The notes: generated from the letters alone by a model not told the origin. DNA of 64,000 nucleotides from Siminovitchia thermophila (GCF_016909185.1 NZ_JAFBFH010000024.1:1-64000), one strand, 5' to 3'. Shown: positions 53,523 through 63,735, numbered from the stretch's first letter. Translations and numbers: made by a program.

Positions 53523-54470
53523 TTAATTCATGGCCATCCCTTGAATATCCGGCGTTTTTATTTCTGCTAAAATTTCTTCTAATACATGATGTGAACGTTC
53601 ATAGGTGATTTTCGACTTTTGGTCTAAAATAATTCGATGATTACAAGTATCAATAAACAGATCAATCACATCTTCAGGAATCACATAATCCCTACCTGTG
53701 ACAAAAGCATTTGCCTTCGCAATTTTACTTATGGCCAACGCTCCCCGCGGGCTTATCCCTTGGACAATCAACGGGTGCTCTCTTGTCGCCTCTGTTAAGT
53801 GCGTAATATATTCTAAAATGGCGTCTGATACATGAATCCGGCTCACTTCTTGCTGCATCTCAATGAGCTCTTCCCTGGAAATCACTTCGCGTACGAGATC
53901 AAGCGGCTGTTCAATCTGGCGATCTTTTAAAATTTCTACCTGACTTTGAAAATCTGGATAGCCGATGCTCATTTTTATCATGAAACGATCCAATTGAGAT
54001 TGAGGCAGTAATTGTGTTCCATACGAGCCGACTGGATTTTGAGTTGCAATGACATGAAAAGGTACTGGTAAAGGATATGTCTTTCCATCAACAGTTACTT
54101 TTTTTTCTTCCATTACTTCCAACAAGGCCGCCTGCGTACGACTGGATGTCCGGTTTATTTCATCCGCCAAAAGCAAATTGCACATAACAGCCCCATGTCG
54201 AAAAATAAATGTCCCCTGCTCTTTCTCATACATCGTAAAGCCGGTGACATCTGAAGCAACCACATCGGGTGTAAATTGAATGCGATTAAAATCTAACCCC
54301 ATCACCTTGCTAAAAGCGAGGGCAAGTGTTGTTTTTCCTACCCCTGGAATATCTTCAAGCAAAATATGGCCTTGTGCTAAAATGGCCATAAAGGCTTTTT
54401 TGATAACGTCATCCTTCCCTTTCATCACTTTCTTTATTTCATCGATCACTTCTTGAGATTTATGGTTCAT
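53523..54470 (-). CDS. MoxR-family AAA+ ATPase
   Basis: 315 residues. Walker A DIPGVGKTTLA, Walker B LLADEINR, sensor FHVIATQNPVGSYGT and the MoxR stretch DRFMIKMSIGYPD. It acts as a chaperone-like ATPase with the DUF58 protein. ATG at 54470 after GGGAG; an adjacent GTG at 54473 is an alternative. It begins about 36 bases after the ECF S-component gene on the same strand, which links the trio to the importer transcriptionally. Confidence 0.88.
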   Translation of the reverse strand: MNHKSQEVIDEIKKVMKGKDDVIKKAFMAILAQGHILLEDIPGVGKTTLALAFSKVMGLDFNRIQFTPDVVASDVTGFTMYEKEQGTFIFRHGAVMCNLLLADEINRTSSRTQAALLEVMEEKKVTVDGKTYPLPVPFHVIATQNPVGSYGTQLLPQSQLDRFMIKMSIGYPDFQSQVEILKDRQIEQPLDLVREVISREELIEMQQEVSRIHVSDAILEYITHLTEATREHPLIVQGISPRGALAISKIAKANAFVTGRDYVIPEDVIDLFIDTCNHRIILDQKSKITYERSHHVLEEILAEIKTPDIQGMAMN

Positions 54471-54506
54471 CACTAAATTCTCCCTCGTTTTTTAAGTCAA
54501 ATACGG

Positions 54507-55196
54507 TTACATGCCATATTTCACTCTTATTCTTTCTAATTTTTCACCGATTGGCTTAATCGTCAACAATAAAAAGATCACATTGGACACCGCATAAACC
54601 GCCATAAAAGGCAATGAAAGCGCCACGGTTGCCACGTAGCGAGAAAAATGAAACGTACCATCCAACGCCATCACAGTCCATATATCCATCAGTAAAGAAA
54701 AGACAATACCCGCAAAGATCCCATATAAAATAAGAAGCAATCGCCGACTTTTCAACTGCTCACTTATATATGGCAATCCTGCGATAAAACCAATCATTCC
54801 CCATGAAAACATCTGAAAAGGTGTCCACGGTCCTTGTCCGAAGTAAAAATTGGAAAGAAGAGCAGATAAAGCCCCGACTAAAAAACCCGCCTCCGCGCCA
54901 AAAAACATCGCCGTAATCACAACAATCGCAGTAACAGGCTTAAACCCCGGAAGGGCCGCGAAAATAAACCGTCCCACTACCGACATCGCAATCATGACAG
55001 CTAACATGACCATTTTTCTCGTATTCGTTTTCCCGCGCTCAAAGGTAAAAAAAATCGGGACAAATGATAAAATGGCAATGAAAATAGAAATAACCATATA
55101 ACTCCGATCACGAAAAGGAATAACACCTAACGCGATCAAAAGAGGAATGAGAAATAAGATCATCAAATAGGTTGTTTGTTTTTTATACATGTGCAT
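54507..55196 (-). CDS. ECF transporter S component (substrate-binding membrane protein)
   Basis: 229 residues with about six helices. The segment SALLSNFYFGQGPWTPFQMF and the preceding GFKPVTAIVVITAMFFGAE resemble the CblT-type S components that I associate with predicted cobalamin uptake; that assignment is from memory. The gene overlaps the end of the fused EcfA gene, which itself overlaps EcfT, giving a complete dedicated ECF importer. Start ATG at 55196 or at 55190, both inside the overlap. The substrate is inferred from the DUF4430 and toroid partners. Confidence 0.8.
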   Translation of the reverse strand: MHMYKKQTTYLMILFLIPLLIALGVIPFRDRSYMVISIFIAILSFVPIFFTFERGKTNTRKMVMLAVMIAMSVVGRFIFAALPGFKPVTAIVVITAMFFGAEAGFLVGALSALLSNFYFGQGPWTPFQMFSWGMIGFIAGLPYISEQLKSRRLLLILYGIFAGIVFSLLMDIWTVMALDGTFHFSRYVATVALSLPFMAVYAVSNVIFLLLTIKPIGEKLERIRVKYGM

Positions 55197-56877
55197 ACTC
55201 TTTTCTCACACCATTTAACCGGCATATTTCAATCACATCTTCACAAGTGATCGCATTCTCATAACGATGCCGCGATATCCGATTCGCCGCCGTCGTATAA
55301 AAATGATTATTGGAAAAAAAGGGTCCCGGCTTGTCGATCGACACAATTTCCTGGTCAAAAAACAAACCGCAGCGATCGGAAATTAACGCGGCGAATTCAA
55401 CATCGTGTGTGACAACAATCATCGTCACTCCCTGCTTTTTTAAATCCAGTAAAATATCGCGTAAAACAAGCTTGGAAAAGGCATCAATTCCTTTTGTCGG
55501 CTCATCTAATAAAATAATCTTCGGTTTTAATAAAAGTATTTTTCCGAGTGCTACTTTTTGTTGCTCCCCGCCGCTTAAGTCATAAGGATGCTTGTCTAAT
55601 ACATGCGTAATCGAGAGCATTTCGGCAACTTCGTTTGTATATTTTTCAACCAATTCTTTTGTATAATCCATTACTTTGCCGATTTCCTGATAATCTTCGC
55701 TCACAGTCGCTTTCAAAAAAACCGTCTGCGGGTCTTGGGGCAATAACGCTAAAAGATGCTTATACAGCTCCTTTCCTTTATATTTTTTTATATTTTTCCC
55801 CTGAATGAAAACATCCCCGCGATATGCTCTATTTTGACCGGCTATGACGCTTAGTAACGTTGTTTTTCCCGAGCCGTTTCCTCCAAGAATGCTAACAATC
55901 TCTCCTTTTTTTACTTCAAGAGAGACTCCGGCTAATACATCCGGTAAATGTCTTTCATAGCGAAACCAAATATTTTTCAGCTGCAAGACAGTTTCTACTT
56001 CGCTATCATGATCCCTGTTTTCACAATCTACTCGGACAATATCGTTGTGAAAATGCTGTAAAAAAGCTCTGCCTTCACGAACCGTCAAAGGACTTTGCCC
56101 TTCCCCACCTACCCCATAAAAAATGCGGACAGCGCTCGGTAAAGCTTGCAACATGTTATGAGTTGCGTCGATTTTCTTTAATTGCTGCCCGACCGATTCC
56201 GGGCGTTCATTGAGGATGAGATTGCCTTTTTCCAATACAATGACTTGATCGGCGATCGGCAAGACTTCTTCCAAGCGATGCTCTGCCAACAAAATGGTTA
56301 CACCTAAATCTCGATTTATTTTTTGTAATGTGCCAATAAATTCTGATGCCGCAATGGGATCTAACTGAGATGTCGGCTCATCCAAAATCAGCACTTGCGG
56401 TTGCATCACCATAATCGAAGCCAAGTTTAACAACTGCTTTTGCCCACCCGATAATTCCGTTGTTTTTTTTCGAAACCAGCCGTGAATGCCGAAAAAATTC
56501 GCCATTTCTCCGACTCGGCGGCGAATGATAGATGTAGGAACACCGATGTTTTCCAAACCAAACGCCAATTCGTGCCATACTTTATCGGTTACGATTTGGT
56601 GTTCCGGATTTTGCATCACAAAGCCGATATCACTTGCCGCCGTTCGTTCGTCCAATTCGTCAATGTTGACCCCTTTGTAATAAATATCCCCTTGCCGTTT
56701 TCCATGAGGAGACAGCTCCCTTTTTAGCAATCGTAATAGTGTCGTTTTGCCTGAGCCGGATTCACCAAACAGAACAATAAATTCTCCTTGTCGAACATTA
56801 AAATGTATATTTTGAATCACACTTTCCTTTTGCTGCGGATAGGTGAAACCGACATTTTCGACCTTAATAATCTCCAC
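55183..56877 (-). CDS. Fused double EcfA ATPase of an ECF transporter
   Basis: About 564 residues with two complete ABC ATPase domains in one chain. Domain 1: GESGSGKTTLL, LSGGQKQLL, ILDEPTSQLDP. Domain 2: GGNGSGKTTLL, LSGGEQQKV, LLDEPTKGID. It energises the ECF complex with EcfT and the S component. GTG start at 56877, 8 bases after AAGGAG; longer starts have no ribosome site. It overlaps the end of ecfT by about 60 bases and runs into the S-component gene. The fusion fixes a 1:1 pairing of the two ATPases. Confidence 0.9.
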   Translation of the reverse strand: MEIIKVENVGFTYPQQKESVIQNIHFNVRQGEFIVLFGESGSGKTTLLRLLKRELSPHGKRQGDIYYKGVNIDELDERTAASDIGFVMQNPEHQIVTDKVWHELAFGLENIGVPTSIIRRRVGEMANFFGIHGWFRKKTTELSGGQKQLLNLASIMVMQPQVLILDEPTSQLDPIAASEFIGTLQKINRDLGVTILLAEHRLEEVLPIADQVIVLEKGNLILNERPESVGQQLKKIDATHNMLQALPSAVRIFYGVGGEGQSPLTVREGRAFLQHFHNDIVRVDCENRDHDSEVETVLQLKNIWFRYERHLPDVLAGVSLEVKKGEIVSILGGNGSGKTTLLSVIAGQNRAYRGDVFIQGKNIKKYKGKELYKHLLALLPQDPQTVFLKATVSEDYQEIGKVMDYTKELVEKYTNEVAEMLSITHVLDKHPYDLSGGEQQKVALGKILLLKPKIILLDEPTKGIDAFSKLVLRDILLDLKKQGVTMIVVTHDVEFAALISDRCGLFFDQEIVSIDKPGPFFSNNHFYTTAANRISRHRYENAITCEDVIEICRLNGVRKEYAHV

Positions 56878-57731
56878 TGGATATTCTCCTTCGCTTCCAT
56901 AATACAAGGAAAAAACATGAGTAAAAAAATACTGATATAATGGATCAGGTTTGCTGAAATGATGGCGAATGGAGATATGAACGGATAATAATGAAACGCA
57001 AAATCTCCTTTGTGAAAGCCGATCACGATCAAAATGAGCAGTAATACCAGAATGCCAAACATCCAGCGATCCCTTGCCTCCACTTTAAACAACGAAAAAT
57101 TCGTCCGTCCTTTCAGTCCATACCCCCTTGCCTTCATCGCATCTGCCTGGTGGATCGCATTTTCCAAAGACCAAGTCAACATACTATTGAAAACGCGCAT
57201 ACCGCTCAACATTTTATCCGTTACACTTTCACTCGTATATAAGCCCAGTGTTTTTTGCGCCTGGTGCACTTTTTTTATTTGCCATTTAAATAGCGGAATA
57301 AATCGTAAAGCCATAGAAACAACTAAAGCCAATTTCGGAACCGCTTTTCCAAACAAATAAAGAAATTTATCGGCCGTCACAAGCTCACTATACGATTTGC
57401 TCCAAAAAATAATGGCCACTAGCATTGTTGCAATCGCCACGCCATAGATGATCGCTTCAAAAGTCACAGGATTATCATTCATAAAAAAGAGAATCGTTTC
57501 ACCATTATGGCTAAATAGTGGATTGGTTATCGCAATTAATAAAAACACGAGCAAATAAAAGCCGATATCCTTACAAAAGGTTTTCAATGGTGTCATCATC
57601 GCGAAAAAAAGCAAACTCCCGATCAGAGAACAAGCTAAAACGACGGGATTTAACGTAAACATCGTAATAAATAGAACGAACACGTAATAAAAAAATAAAA
57701 CGGCTGGATGAAACGAGGAAAAGCTCTTCAT
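56817..57731 (-). CDS. ECF transporter T component (EcfT)
   Basis: 304 residues, about six helices. It carries the EcfT coupling motif DAMKARGYGL (A-x-x-A-R-G) near residue 200, which docks on the ATPases, and a loop rich in basic residues. The start overlaps the stop of the upstream DUF4430 gene. The last 40 residues, basic and overlapping the EcfA start, extend beyond the usual end. Confidence 0.88.
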   Translation of the reverse strand: MKSFSSFHPAVLFFYYVFVLFITMFTLNPVVLACSLIGSLLFFAMMTPLKTFCKDIGFYLLVFLLIAITNPLFSHNGETILFFMNDNPVTFEAIIYGVAIATMLVAIIFWSKSYSELVTADKFLYLFGKAVPKLALVVSMALRFIPLFKWQIKKVHQAQKTLGLYTSESVTDKMLSGMRVFNSMLTWSLENAIHQADAMKARGYGLKGRTNFSLFKVEARDRWMFGILVLLLILIVIGFHKGDFAFHYYPFISPFAIISANLIHYISIFLLMFFPCIMEAKENIQWRLLRSKMSVSPIRSKRKV

Positions 57732-58306
57732 TTTACTTTCACCTCGTTTTCGTTCATGTTTCGTTTAAATTCATGGCCTACATCTCTCCCCAGATCACAC
57801 GTATAGTGAAACTCGATCACATCTCCATCTTCCAACACATATTTACTCACACCATAATCGGGAAATGTCCCATTTACCGCGTACATCCAACCACTTAAAG
57901 GACCGCAGGAAAATTCATAGAGATGATGAATCCCTTTGATATAAACACTTCCAAACGCATTTTCATCCGCACCTTGAAACTCCATATGGATGCGATTATG
58001 GCGAACTGTCCGGTGCAAAATATCAAAAACTGTATCCCCTGGCCGCAGCACATATTCTGTTTCTTTTAAAATGACACCGTCTTTCGGAACATATTTTTCA
58101 GATCTTAGTTCAGGAGATAATTTATCCCAGTTCTGTAAAATCGTATCAGCCCGGATACTGATCGTAACCGTTTCTGAGTCTTCTCTTATGTCATCAATAT
58201 GCGTTAAGTAATACTCATCGACAGATTGAATCTTTGTCCCGGAGATTAAGACTGCCACGAGGAGAGCGATAAAAGCGAGCAGTAACAGATCTTTTCGCAA
58301 CGTCAC
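57728..58306 (-). CDS. Small secreted DUF4430 (transcobalamin C-terminal-like) protein
   Basis: 192 residues. N-terminal hydrophobic anchor (LLLLAFIALLVAVLISG), then a single DUF4430 domain: PGDTVFDILHRTVRHNRIH, SGWMYAVNGTFPDYGV and LEDGDVIEFHYTCDLGRDVG. The SGWMYxVNG and DGDVI motifs are shared with the two larger DUF4430 proteins in this cluster. It overlaps ecfT by four bases, so it is co-translated with the importer and may sit at its mouth as membrane-tethered ligand-binding protein. Confidence 0.82.
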   Translation of the reverse strand: MTLRKDLLLLAFIALLVAVLISGTKIQSVDEYYLTHIDDIREDSETVTISIRADTILQNWDKLSPELRSEKYVPKDGVILKETEYVLRPGDTVFDILHRTVRHNRIHMEFQGADENAFGSVYIKGIHHLYEFSCGPLSGWMYAVNGTFPDYGVSKYVLEDGDVIEFHYTCDLGRDVGHEFKRNMNENEVKVK

Positions 58307-58315
58307 TCCCCCTCG

Positions 58316-60238
58316 CTACATATTCTCGTCGGTGACAAGCATTTTCTGTTTTAACTTTTCCAGCTTCCTTTTTCTTCGTCTCCATATGAATACCATTGTC
58401 GCTACAACAAGGATGATACCAATGGCGATAGAGATCATGCGCGCGCGAATGAGATTATCGATTTGTGTTTTTGACTTTTCAACATCTTCATAACTTAATA
58501 TTTTCTGTTTGTCATAGGTACTCAATTGTTCATAACGGGCAACAATATCCTCGACATGATCCTTATCTTTGATCGAAAGCTGATGAAAAGGATACAACTT
58601 ATCCAAAATATCCTTGTTTAAGGCTTCGATTTCGGCCTTGATTTTTTCTATGGCCGCTTTCTTGTCATGTAAATCATCTAAAAGATGCTCATATTCGTTG
58701 CGATTTTCTGCCGCTTCTAATTTCTCAAGCAGTTTAACGACCTCTACGTAATGTTCTGTAGTCAACTTTTGCGGTAATTTTTTGGCCTGATCTTCATCTT
58801 CTTTTGTAAAAATAGCAGGTGAAAAGACTTCTGCGTTTTGATTAAATAAAGGCGTAATCGTACCATTTCCACTTTTTGTTTCGCCGATGTTTTCAGCAAT
58901 CCGTTCTGACGTATTTTCTATCTGTAAAGAATTCATCGCATCCGCCAGTTTGGCGTAATTAAATACGTAAGACCTTTCAGCGATCGGAATCTTCAAATAG
59001 GACGAAAAAATCTCCTTCACTTTTTCACGATCTTTATTTGACACGGGCTCTGGCAAATTCTCAATCGCATGTTGAAGCGAATGTATTTGTTTTTTTAAAG
59101 GGGCATCCATTTCACTGCGAAAATCATAAAGTGTTCGATAGTCGCCATAGTAGCGATATAGTGCGACAAGAGCATATAACGCTTGTTCACTTGCCATCGG
59201 ATTCGATTCATTCGGCAAAGACGACGGGTTTTCGGGATCATATGTCTCTGAATGAATAAACCCGCCATCATTCATTTGATATTTCTTCAATCCATCAAGT
59301 AACGTATTGCCATTTTTTATAAATCTTTCATCTTGTAGTGGGTCTATCCCGAGTGCTGTTAAGGCGACGACCACTTGCGCAATGCTTTCTACATTTTCCG
59401 CTTCCTGGCTCGCATAGCCCCCATCATCCAATTGCAATGTGGACAACGTCTCAATCGCTTCATCAACCGCTTGACGCACTGTTTTTGTTACTTTTTCTTC
59501 TGCCGCCTTTTGTTCATACGTATACACTTGTTCGCTATTATAGTAAGGCGCCAATGCTTGCAAAGCCATTGCCGTCATATCCGGATCGGTTTGGGGGCCA
59601 TGTAAGGAAAAGCCGCCATCAGGCAATTGCATGCGTAAAATTGCTTGTATCATATCATTTCGATCAGCAGACGCATCCTTTGGCACTTTATAACGCATAC
59701 TGTCAAGCGTGATCAATCCCCAAATCCAGCCGTTTATCCCTTGCTTGCCGAGTGATTTCGTCTTGCCGCGATCATACGTACCATCTGCAATGAGGTTGAT
59801 CGGCTGTCCCTTCTCATCTTTTCCGATTTGTGTCGGGTCGCCGCCCATCGCTAAAATCGCTAATGAGATCCGATGCCATTCCGTCGCTTTTGAATCACTC
59901 AACTTATTTTTTTGTTGATAACGTTGTGTAACCGTATCGCCAATGACCGCCAAATAGGCTTCATAATCGTCAGGATAGCCAATTCTGCCAATGCCGATCG
60001 GATACCAGTCTCCCGTGGTATCCCCGGCATTTTCCAAAAATGGATTGTTCAGTAATGGATCTCCCGCGCTCAAGCCGATACTGCCCTTTTTCCAATTGAT
60101 AACCCTCTCTATATCTTCTAATAGAGCTTCCGGTTCCACGGGCGGAGTTTCCGCATCTGCCGAAGCGGCCATCGTGACGACAGTAACGACCGATATGATG
60201 AACACTGTCACAATTCGTGATACATAATTATTCTGCAT
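58316..60238 (-). CDS. Membrane-anchored alpha/alpha-toroid protein (squalene-cyclase-like repeats)
   Basis: 640 residues. Signal peptide (cleavage near ASADAE), then a toroid domain (about 35-375) with repeats such as QLPDGGFSLHG, QLDDGGYASQE and QMNDGGFIHSE and helices TAMALQALAPYY and VVVALTALGIDP. A helical stalk follows (about 390-600), then a membrane helix near 605-625 and a basic tail RRRKRKLEK. It lacks the DxDD motif of squalene cyclases, so it is a binding rather than cyclising toroid. Its fold type is that of the transcobalamin N-terminal domain, and its neighbours carry the C-terminal domain type. Confidence 0.85.
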   Translation of the reverse strand: MQNNYVSRIVTVFIISVVTVVTMAASADAETPPVEPEALLEDIERVINWKKGSIGLSAGDPLLNNPFLENAGDTTGDWYPIGIGRIGYPDDYEAYLAVIGDTVTQRYQQKNKLSDSKATEWHRISLAILAMGGDPTQIGKDEKGQPINLIADGTYDRGKTKSLGKQGINGWIWGLITLDSMRYKVPKDASADRNDMIQAILRMQLPDGGFSLHGPQTDPDMTAMALQALAPYYNSEQVYTYEQKAAEEKVTKTVRQAVDEAIETLSTLQLDDGGYASQEAENVESIAQVVVALTALGIDPLQDERFIKNGNTLLDGLKKYQMNDGGFIHSETYDPENPSSLPNESNPMASEQALYALVALYRYYGDYRTLYDFRSEMDAPLKKQIHSLQHAIENLPEPVSNKDREKVKEIFSSYLKIPIAERSYVFNYAKLADAMNSLQIENTSERIAENIGETKSGNGTITPLFNQNAEVFSPAIFTKEDEDQAKKLPQKLTTEHYVEVVKLLEKLEAAENRNEYEHLLDDLHDKKAAIEKIKAEIEALNKDILDKLYPFHQLSIKDKDHVEDIVARYEQLSTYDKQKILSYEDVEKSKTQIDNLIRARMISIAIGIILVVATMVFIWRRRKRKLEKLKQKMLVTDENM

Positions 60239-60267
60239 GCTTACATCCTCACTATCGAAATCCTACT

Positions 60268-62415
60268 TTACCATTCCTTATGATAATTCGTTCCCGGACT
60301 TCCTCCGCCAATATCAGCGCCCAATGCCAGCGTAAAGCGAATTCGAACGACTTGACCATCTTTAAAATAATAATCGGCAAAACCGACGTTCGGGTAATGG
60401 CCGTTCACACTATACATCCACCCCGCCCCACTCGAAAAATCAAACTCACCTAAGAAGTCTGAATAGTAATCATTTAATTCAAAATCTCGTTCAACGAGCT
60501 CAGCTAAGTCTGCAGGAATGACCGGATTCGTCACTAAACCCGGTTTATAAATGGCTTCTAAGTAGAATGAGTTTTCATGTTTTCCGGTATAGTCATACTC
60601 AATGCCATATTCTTTAAACACCCGGTCAATCGTCCTAGATCCGGGTTCGTTTGGATAAAGATCAACTTCTTGTGGCGGAATGATATAGCCCAGTCCGATC
60701 GTAGACGCTTCAAGACTAAACGTTATCGACCCAATCTTTTCGTCTTCGTTGGCAATTTCCCCATATACCGTCAGTTCGTATGTCCCGATACTCCCGCTTT
60801 TTTGGTCTATGGCTGTTATTTCAATATGGTTAGGTCCATTTTGCACATTGAGAGAATAACTAACTAGTGTCCCATTACTATGATTATAAGGAACCCTTTT
60901 CCCATTGTTTGTAACGGTAATCGCTATATGATTACTTTGCAGCTGCTTGCCATTATCATCGACCACCTTGACATGGAAGGTTTGTCTCGGGTTTCTTAAC
61001 GTTTGCCCGTCTTCAAGATCCGGTACGATGATCTTCAGAATATTTTCCGCTTCATCGCCATCTTCCTCTTCTGCTTCACCGCTTTGAGGTATTGCGTAAG
61101 TAACGGTATAGTCTTGGGTAAGTGTTTTTTCACCACTTTTGGCTGTTAGTGTGAAGAAGTTTGTGCCTTCTGACAGCGTTACGGAATAGTTTCCTTTTCC
61201 ATCATCCTCAATCGATTCATCATTGAGTGTCACAGATAAATCCGCTTTTTCGTCTCCATCTTTAGCAACCGCAAAAAAGGAAAATGCGGCGTGAGTGACC
61301 TCTTGATCCTCTAAATTAGTGTCTATGGTTAATTCTGATTCCGTTTCTGGTTGCTGATATATAACGCTATATGCTTTTTCCGCTTTTTTTCCTTCATGTT
61401 CTGCGGAAATAACAATGTGATTCTCCCCGGCATGTAAAACCGCTTCGTATTGATGCGTGCTTGCTTCTTTCAATGGGCCATCATTTACAAGGACCGTTAG
61501 CGGTATCTCTTCACCATCGACTTCAGCTCTCGCTTTAAATGATAGTTCTTGTTTATTGACTTCAGCTTTATCTTCCAGATCAGAATAAATGATGATTTCT
61601 TTTACTTTTAAAATAACGGTATATGTTTTAGAGACAGAAAAGATCTTGCCGTCTTTATCTTCATACGTTACTTTCACGGTGATTGTATTTTGACCTTCGG
61701 CCAAAGTAACCGAGCCTTTGAACTTTTCTTCTAATTGCTCATTCACAAAGACCTCTGTCTGTTTCACGATGTAGTCATGTTCTTTTTGCTTAATGCGAAA
61801 CGAATATTCTTCATCTGTTACAACTTCGCCATTCACAATGGTCGTTGTAAAATAGTCGTTGTCTTTTAAGCCATTTCCATCGGTTACATGATCAGGATCT
61901 TTGATTTCAATATGCGGGGAATCGTTGTCCACTTGATCGCCTTCACCCGAATGTCCAGTATCTTCACCAGTTCCCTGGCCTTCAGCATTCTCACCTTTTG
62001 TGTATCCGTCACTGTTATGGCCATGTTGTTGATTTGCTTGTCCCTCTTTACTCTGCTTTTCTTTTTTAGCGTGTTGGAACTCTTGCTGATCGTTTTTTTC
62101 TTCCTCGTTTTCTTTGCGGTCTATATTTTCTTTATTCTCTCGTTCACTTTGACTGTCCCTTGTCTCTTCCGCATGGACTAAATGTTTATGGTCGCTTACT
62201 AAAGGAACACGCGAACTGTTGTCTGACGTATCTTTAAGAGGATTATCAGGAAGCACGGTCTTTTGATGACTTAGAGCGTAACCGACATACGTCATGAAAA
62301 AACTCACAATGAGAAATGCGGTCAACACTTTAAACATTGTTTGTCGCTTTGGAAAAGCCCTTTTCAGTTTATTCATTATTTTTCCCATAAAAATACGCCT
62401 GCCTTTTACTACCAT
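60268..62415 (-). CDS. Large secreted DUF4430 protein with Ig-like modules
   Basis: 715 residues. One hydrophobic segment near residues 28-48 (signal or anchor), a long acidic low-complexity stretch (about 70-165), four to five beta-sandwich modules of about 85 residues (one with ENHIVISAEHEGKKAEKAYS, another with GTNFFTLTAKSGEKTLTQ), then a C-terminal DUF4430 domain (about 570-715) with FSLEASTIGLGYIIPP, GAGWMYSVNGHYPNVGF and LALGADIGGG. ATG at 62415 after AGGA; ATG at 62388 is an alternative. The acidic linker may span the cell wall. It probably binds ligand at the surface. Confidence 0.85.
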   Translation of the reverse strand: MVVKGRRIFMGKIMNKLKRAFPKRQTMFKVLTAFLIVSFFMTYVGYALSHQKTVLPDNPLKDTSDNSSRVPLVSDHKHLVHAEETRDSQSERENKENIDRKENEEEKNDQQEFQHAKKEKQSKEGQANQQHGHNSDGYTKGENAEGQGTGEDTGHSGEGDQVDNDSPHIEIKDPDHVTDGNGLKDNDYFTTTIVNGEVVTDEEYSFRIKQKEHDYIVKQTEVFVNEQLEEKFKGSVTLAEGQNTITVKVTYEDKDGKIFSVSKTYTVILKVKEIIIYSDLEDKAEVNKQELSFKARAEVDGEEIPLTVLVNDGPLKEASTHQYEAVLHAGENHIVISAEHEGKKAEKAYSVIYQQPETESELTIDTNLEDQEVTHAAFSFFAVAKDGDEKADLSVTLNDESIEDDGKGNYSVTLSEGTNFFTLTAKSGEKTLTQDYTVTYAIPQSGEAEEEDGDEAENILKIIVPDLEDGQTLRNPRQTFHVKVVDDNGKQLQSNHIAITVTNNGKRVPYNHSNGTLVSYSLNVQNGPNHIEITAIDQKSGSIGTYELTVYGEIANEDEKIGSITFSLEASTIGLGYIIPPQEVDLYPNEPGSRTIDRVFKEYGIEYDYTGKHENSFYLEAIYKPGLVTNPVIPADLAELVERDFELNDYYSDFLGEFDFSSGAGWMYSVNGHYPNVGFADYYFKDGQVVRIRFTLALGADIGGGSPGTNYHKEW

Positions 62416-62550
62416 TGTTTCATTCCTGTACTCATCGAAGCAGTCAAGAGTATTGTCCTCCTTCGGTCACTACAAGAAAAGGAACGGCTTGAAATGAATC
62501 GTTGTAAAAGCCGGAAAATATAAGCTTTTACAACGATATGTTGCTGCTTG

Positions 62551-63642
62551 TTAGGCGGCTTTCGGAGCAGTCAGTTCTTCTTCCGCCAATTCTATTTGAC
62601 GAAGAGCCTCATCTATATTTGCTTGAGTGGCATCGACTGTTTGAAGAACATTTAACGCATGATCATAGGCCTCTTTCAATTCTTTTACAGATAAATATTC
62701 TTCTTTCTCACTACTGCTATTAATTTCCGCTATCTTTTTCGTTAGTGCATCTTTATTGACCAACTCAAAAAAGTTGTAATCCCAACCGCCTCCAATATCC
62801 CTACCCAAAGCGATTGTATATTGTACACGCATCACATCGCCGTCACTCAGATAATAATCAGCGAAGCCGACATTGGGAAAGATGTTATTTACTGAATACA
62901 TCCAACCCGATAAACTATTAAAATTAAATTCTCCCAATGCCCCATCATGATAGTTTTCCTCGTCATAGTGACCATTCAATGCCTCTTTCAAAACCTGGGG
63001 AATGGCAGGAGGTGACTTATAAATATTGTTAGTTCCATCCAACAAATAGGAAAGATAGAAACTATTCTCAAGTGTTCCTGTATGGTCGTAATCGTACCCG
63101 TACTTTTTTATTAAAGCGTCTAATTCGTGTGATGCCCGTCTTCCTTTCGTAATATCCACTTGTACAGGTTCAATGACATAACCGAGACCGATGGTGAACG
63201 CCTCTAAACTGAACGTGAAACTGCCAATTACATCGCCATCTTCCGCTTCTTCACGAATTAACGTATATTGTGCGGAATACGTTTTCCCATTATAGTCAAC
63301 AACAATTTCAACTTTGTTTTCCCCGACCTCGAGCTGTAATGTATAGCTCGTCTTTTCCGAATCATCCCAATTAACCACTACCGGGTTACCGTTATTCGTT
63401 ACTTTTACATGTGAAGCTTCGATCTTATTACCGTCACTGTCTTTTGCCCATAGATCAAACGTAAGTTTATCCGCTTTCGTCGTTACACGATCTTCCAAAC
63501 TCGTTGTAATCGTCACTTCGGTTGATTCTATTGTGTTAATGCCGTCAACTACCGAGTTGGCACTTGCCGCTGATGTCATAAAAGGCATTAAAAGGATGAA
63601 CAAAATGAATAATAAAGAACAACGTTTCTTTAGTGTATTCAC
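62551..63642 (-). CDS. Secreted DUF4430 protein with FIVAR-like tail
   Basis: 363 residues. Signal peptide (to about residue 28, SAASANS), one Ig-like module (40-135), a DUF4430 domain (about 140-295) with FSLEAFTIGLGYVIEP, LSGWMYSVNNIFPNVGF and YTIALGRDIGGG, and a three-helix tail of about 60 residues resembling FIVAR modules (VKELKEAYDHALNVLQ). GTG start at 63642 after GAGGCGAAGG. First complete gene of the leftward set; about 135 bases separate its stop from the next DUF4430 gene. Confidence 0.85.
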   Translation of the reverse strand: MNTLKKRCSLLFILFILLMPFMTSAASANSVVDGINTIESTEVTITTSLEDRVTTKADKLTFDLWAKDSDGNKIEASHVKVTNNGNPVVVNWDDSEKTSYTLQLEVGENKVEIVVDYNGKTYSAQYTLIREEAEDGDVIGSFTFSLEAFTIGLGYVIEPVQVDITKGRRASHELDALIKKYGYDYDHTGTLENSFYLSYLLDGTNNIYKSPPAIPQVLKEALNGHYDEENYHDGALGEFNFNSLSGWMYSVNNIFPNVGFADYYLSDGDVMRVQYTIALGRDIGGGWDYNFFELVNKDALTKKIAEINSSSEKEEYLSVKELKEAYDHALNVLQTVDATQANIDEALRQIELAEEELTAPKAA

Positions 63643-63688
63643 ACCTTCGCCTCATTTCTTTTATTAATGAACGTACTACAAAGTGGGC

Positions 63689-63724
63689 GCTCTAAAACCG
63701 TGAGCAACCTCACGATTTTAGAGC
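63689..63724. repeat. Hairpin between the LPNTA protein and DUF4430 genes
   Basis: GCTCTAAAA-C-CGTGAG (63689-63704) pairs with CTCACG-ATTTTAGAGC (63709-63724). No T run follows on the minus strand, so it may be a processing or stability element rather than a terminator. Confidence 0.6.
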
Positions 63725-63735
63725 TGGACTTCCAT

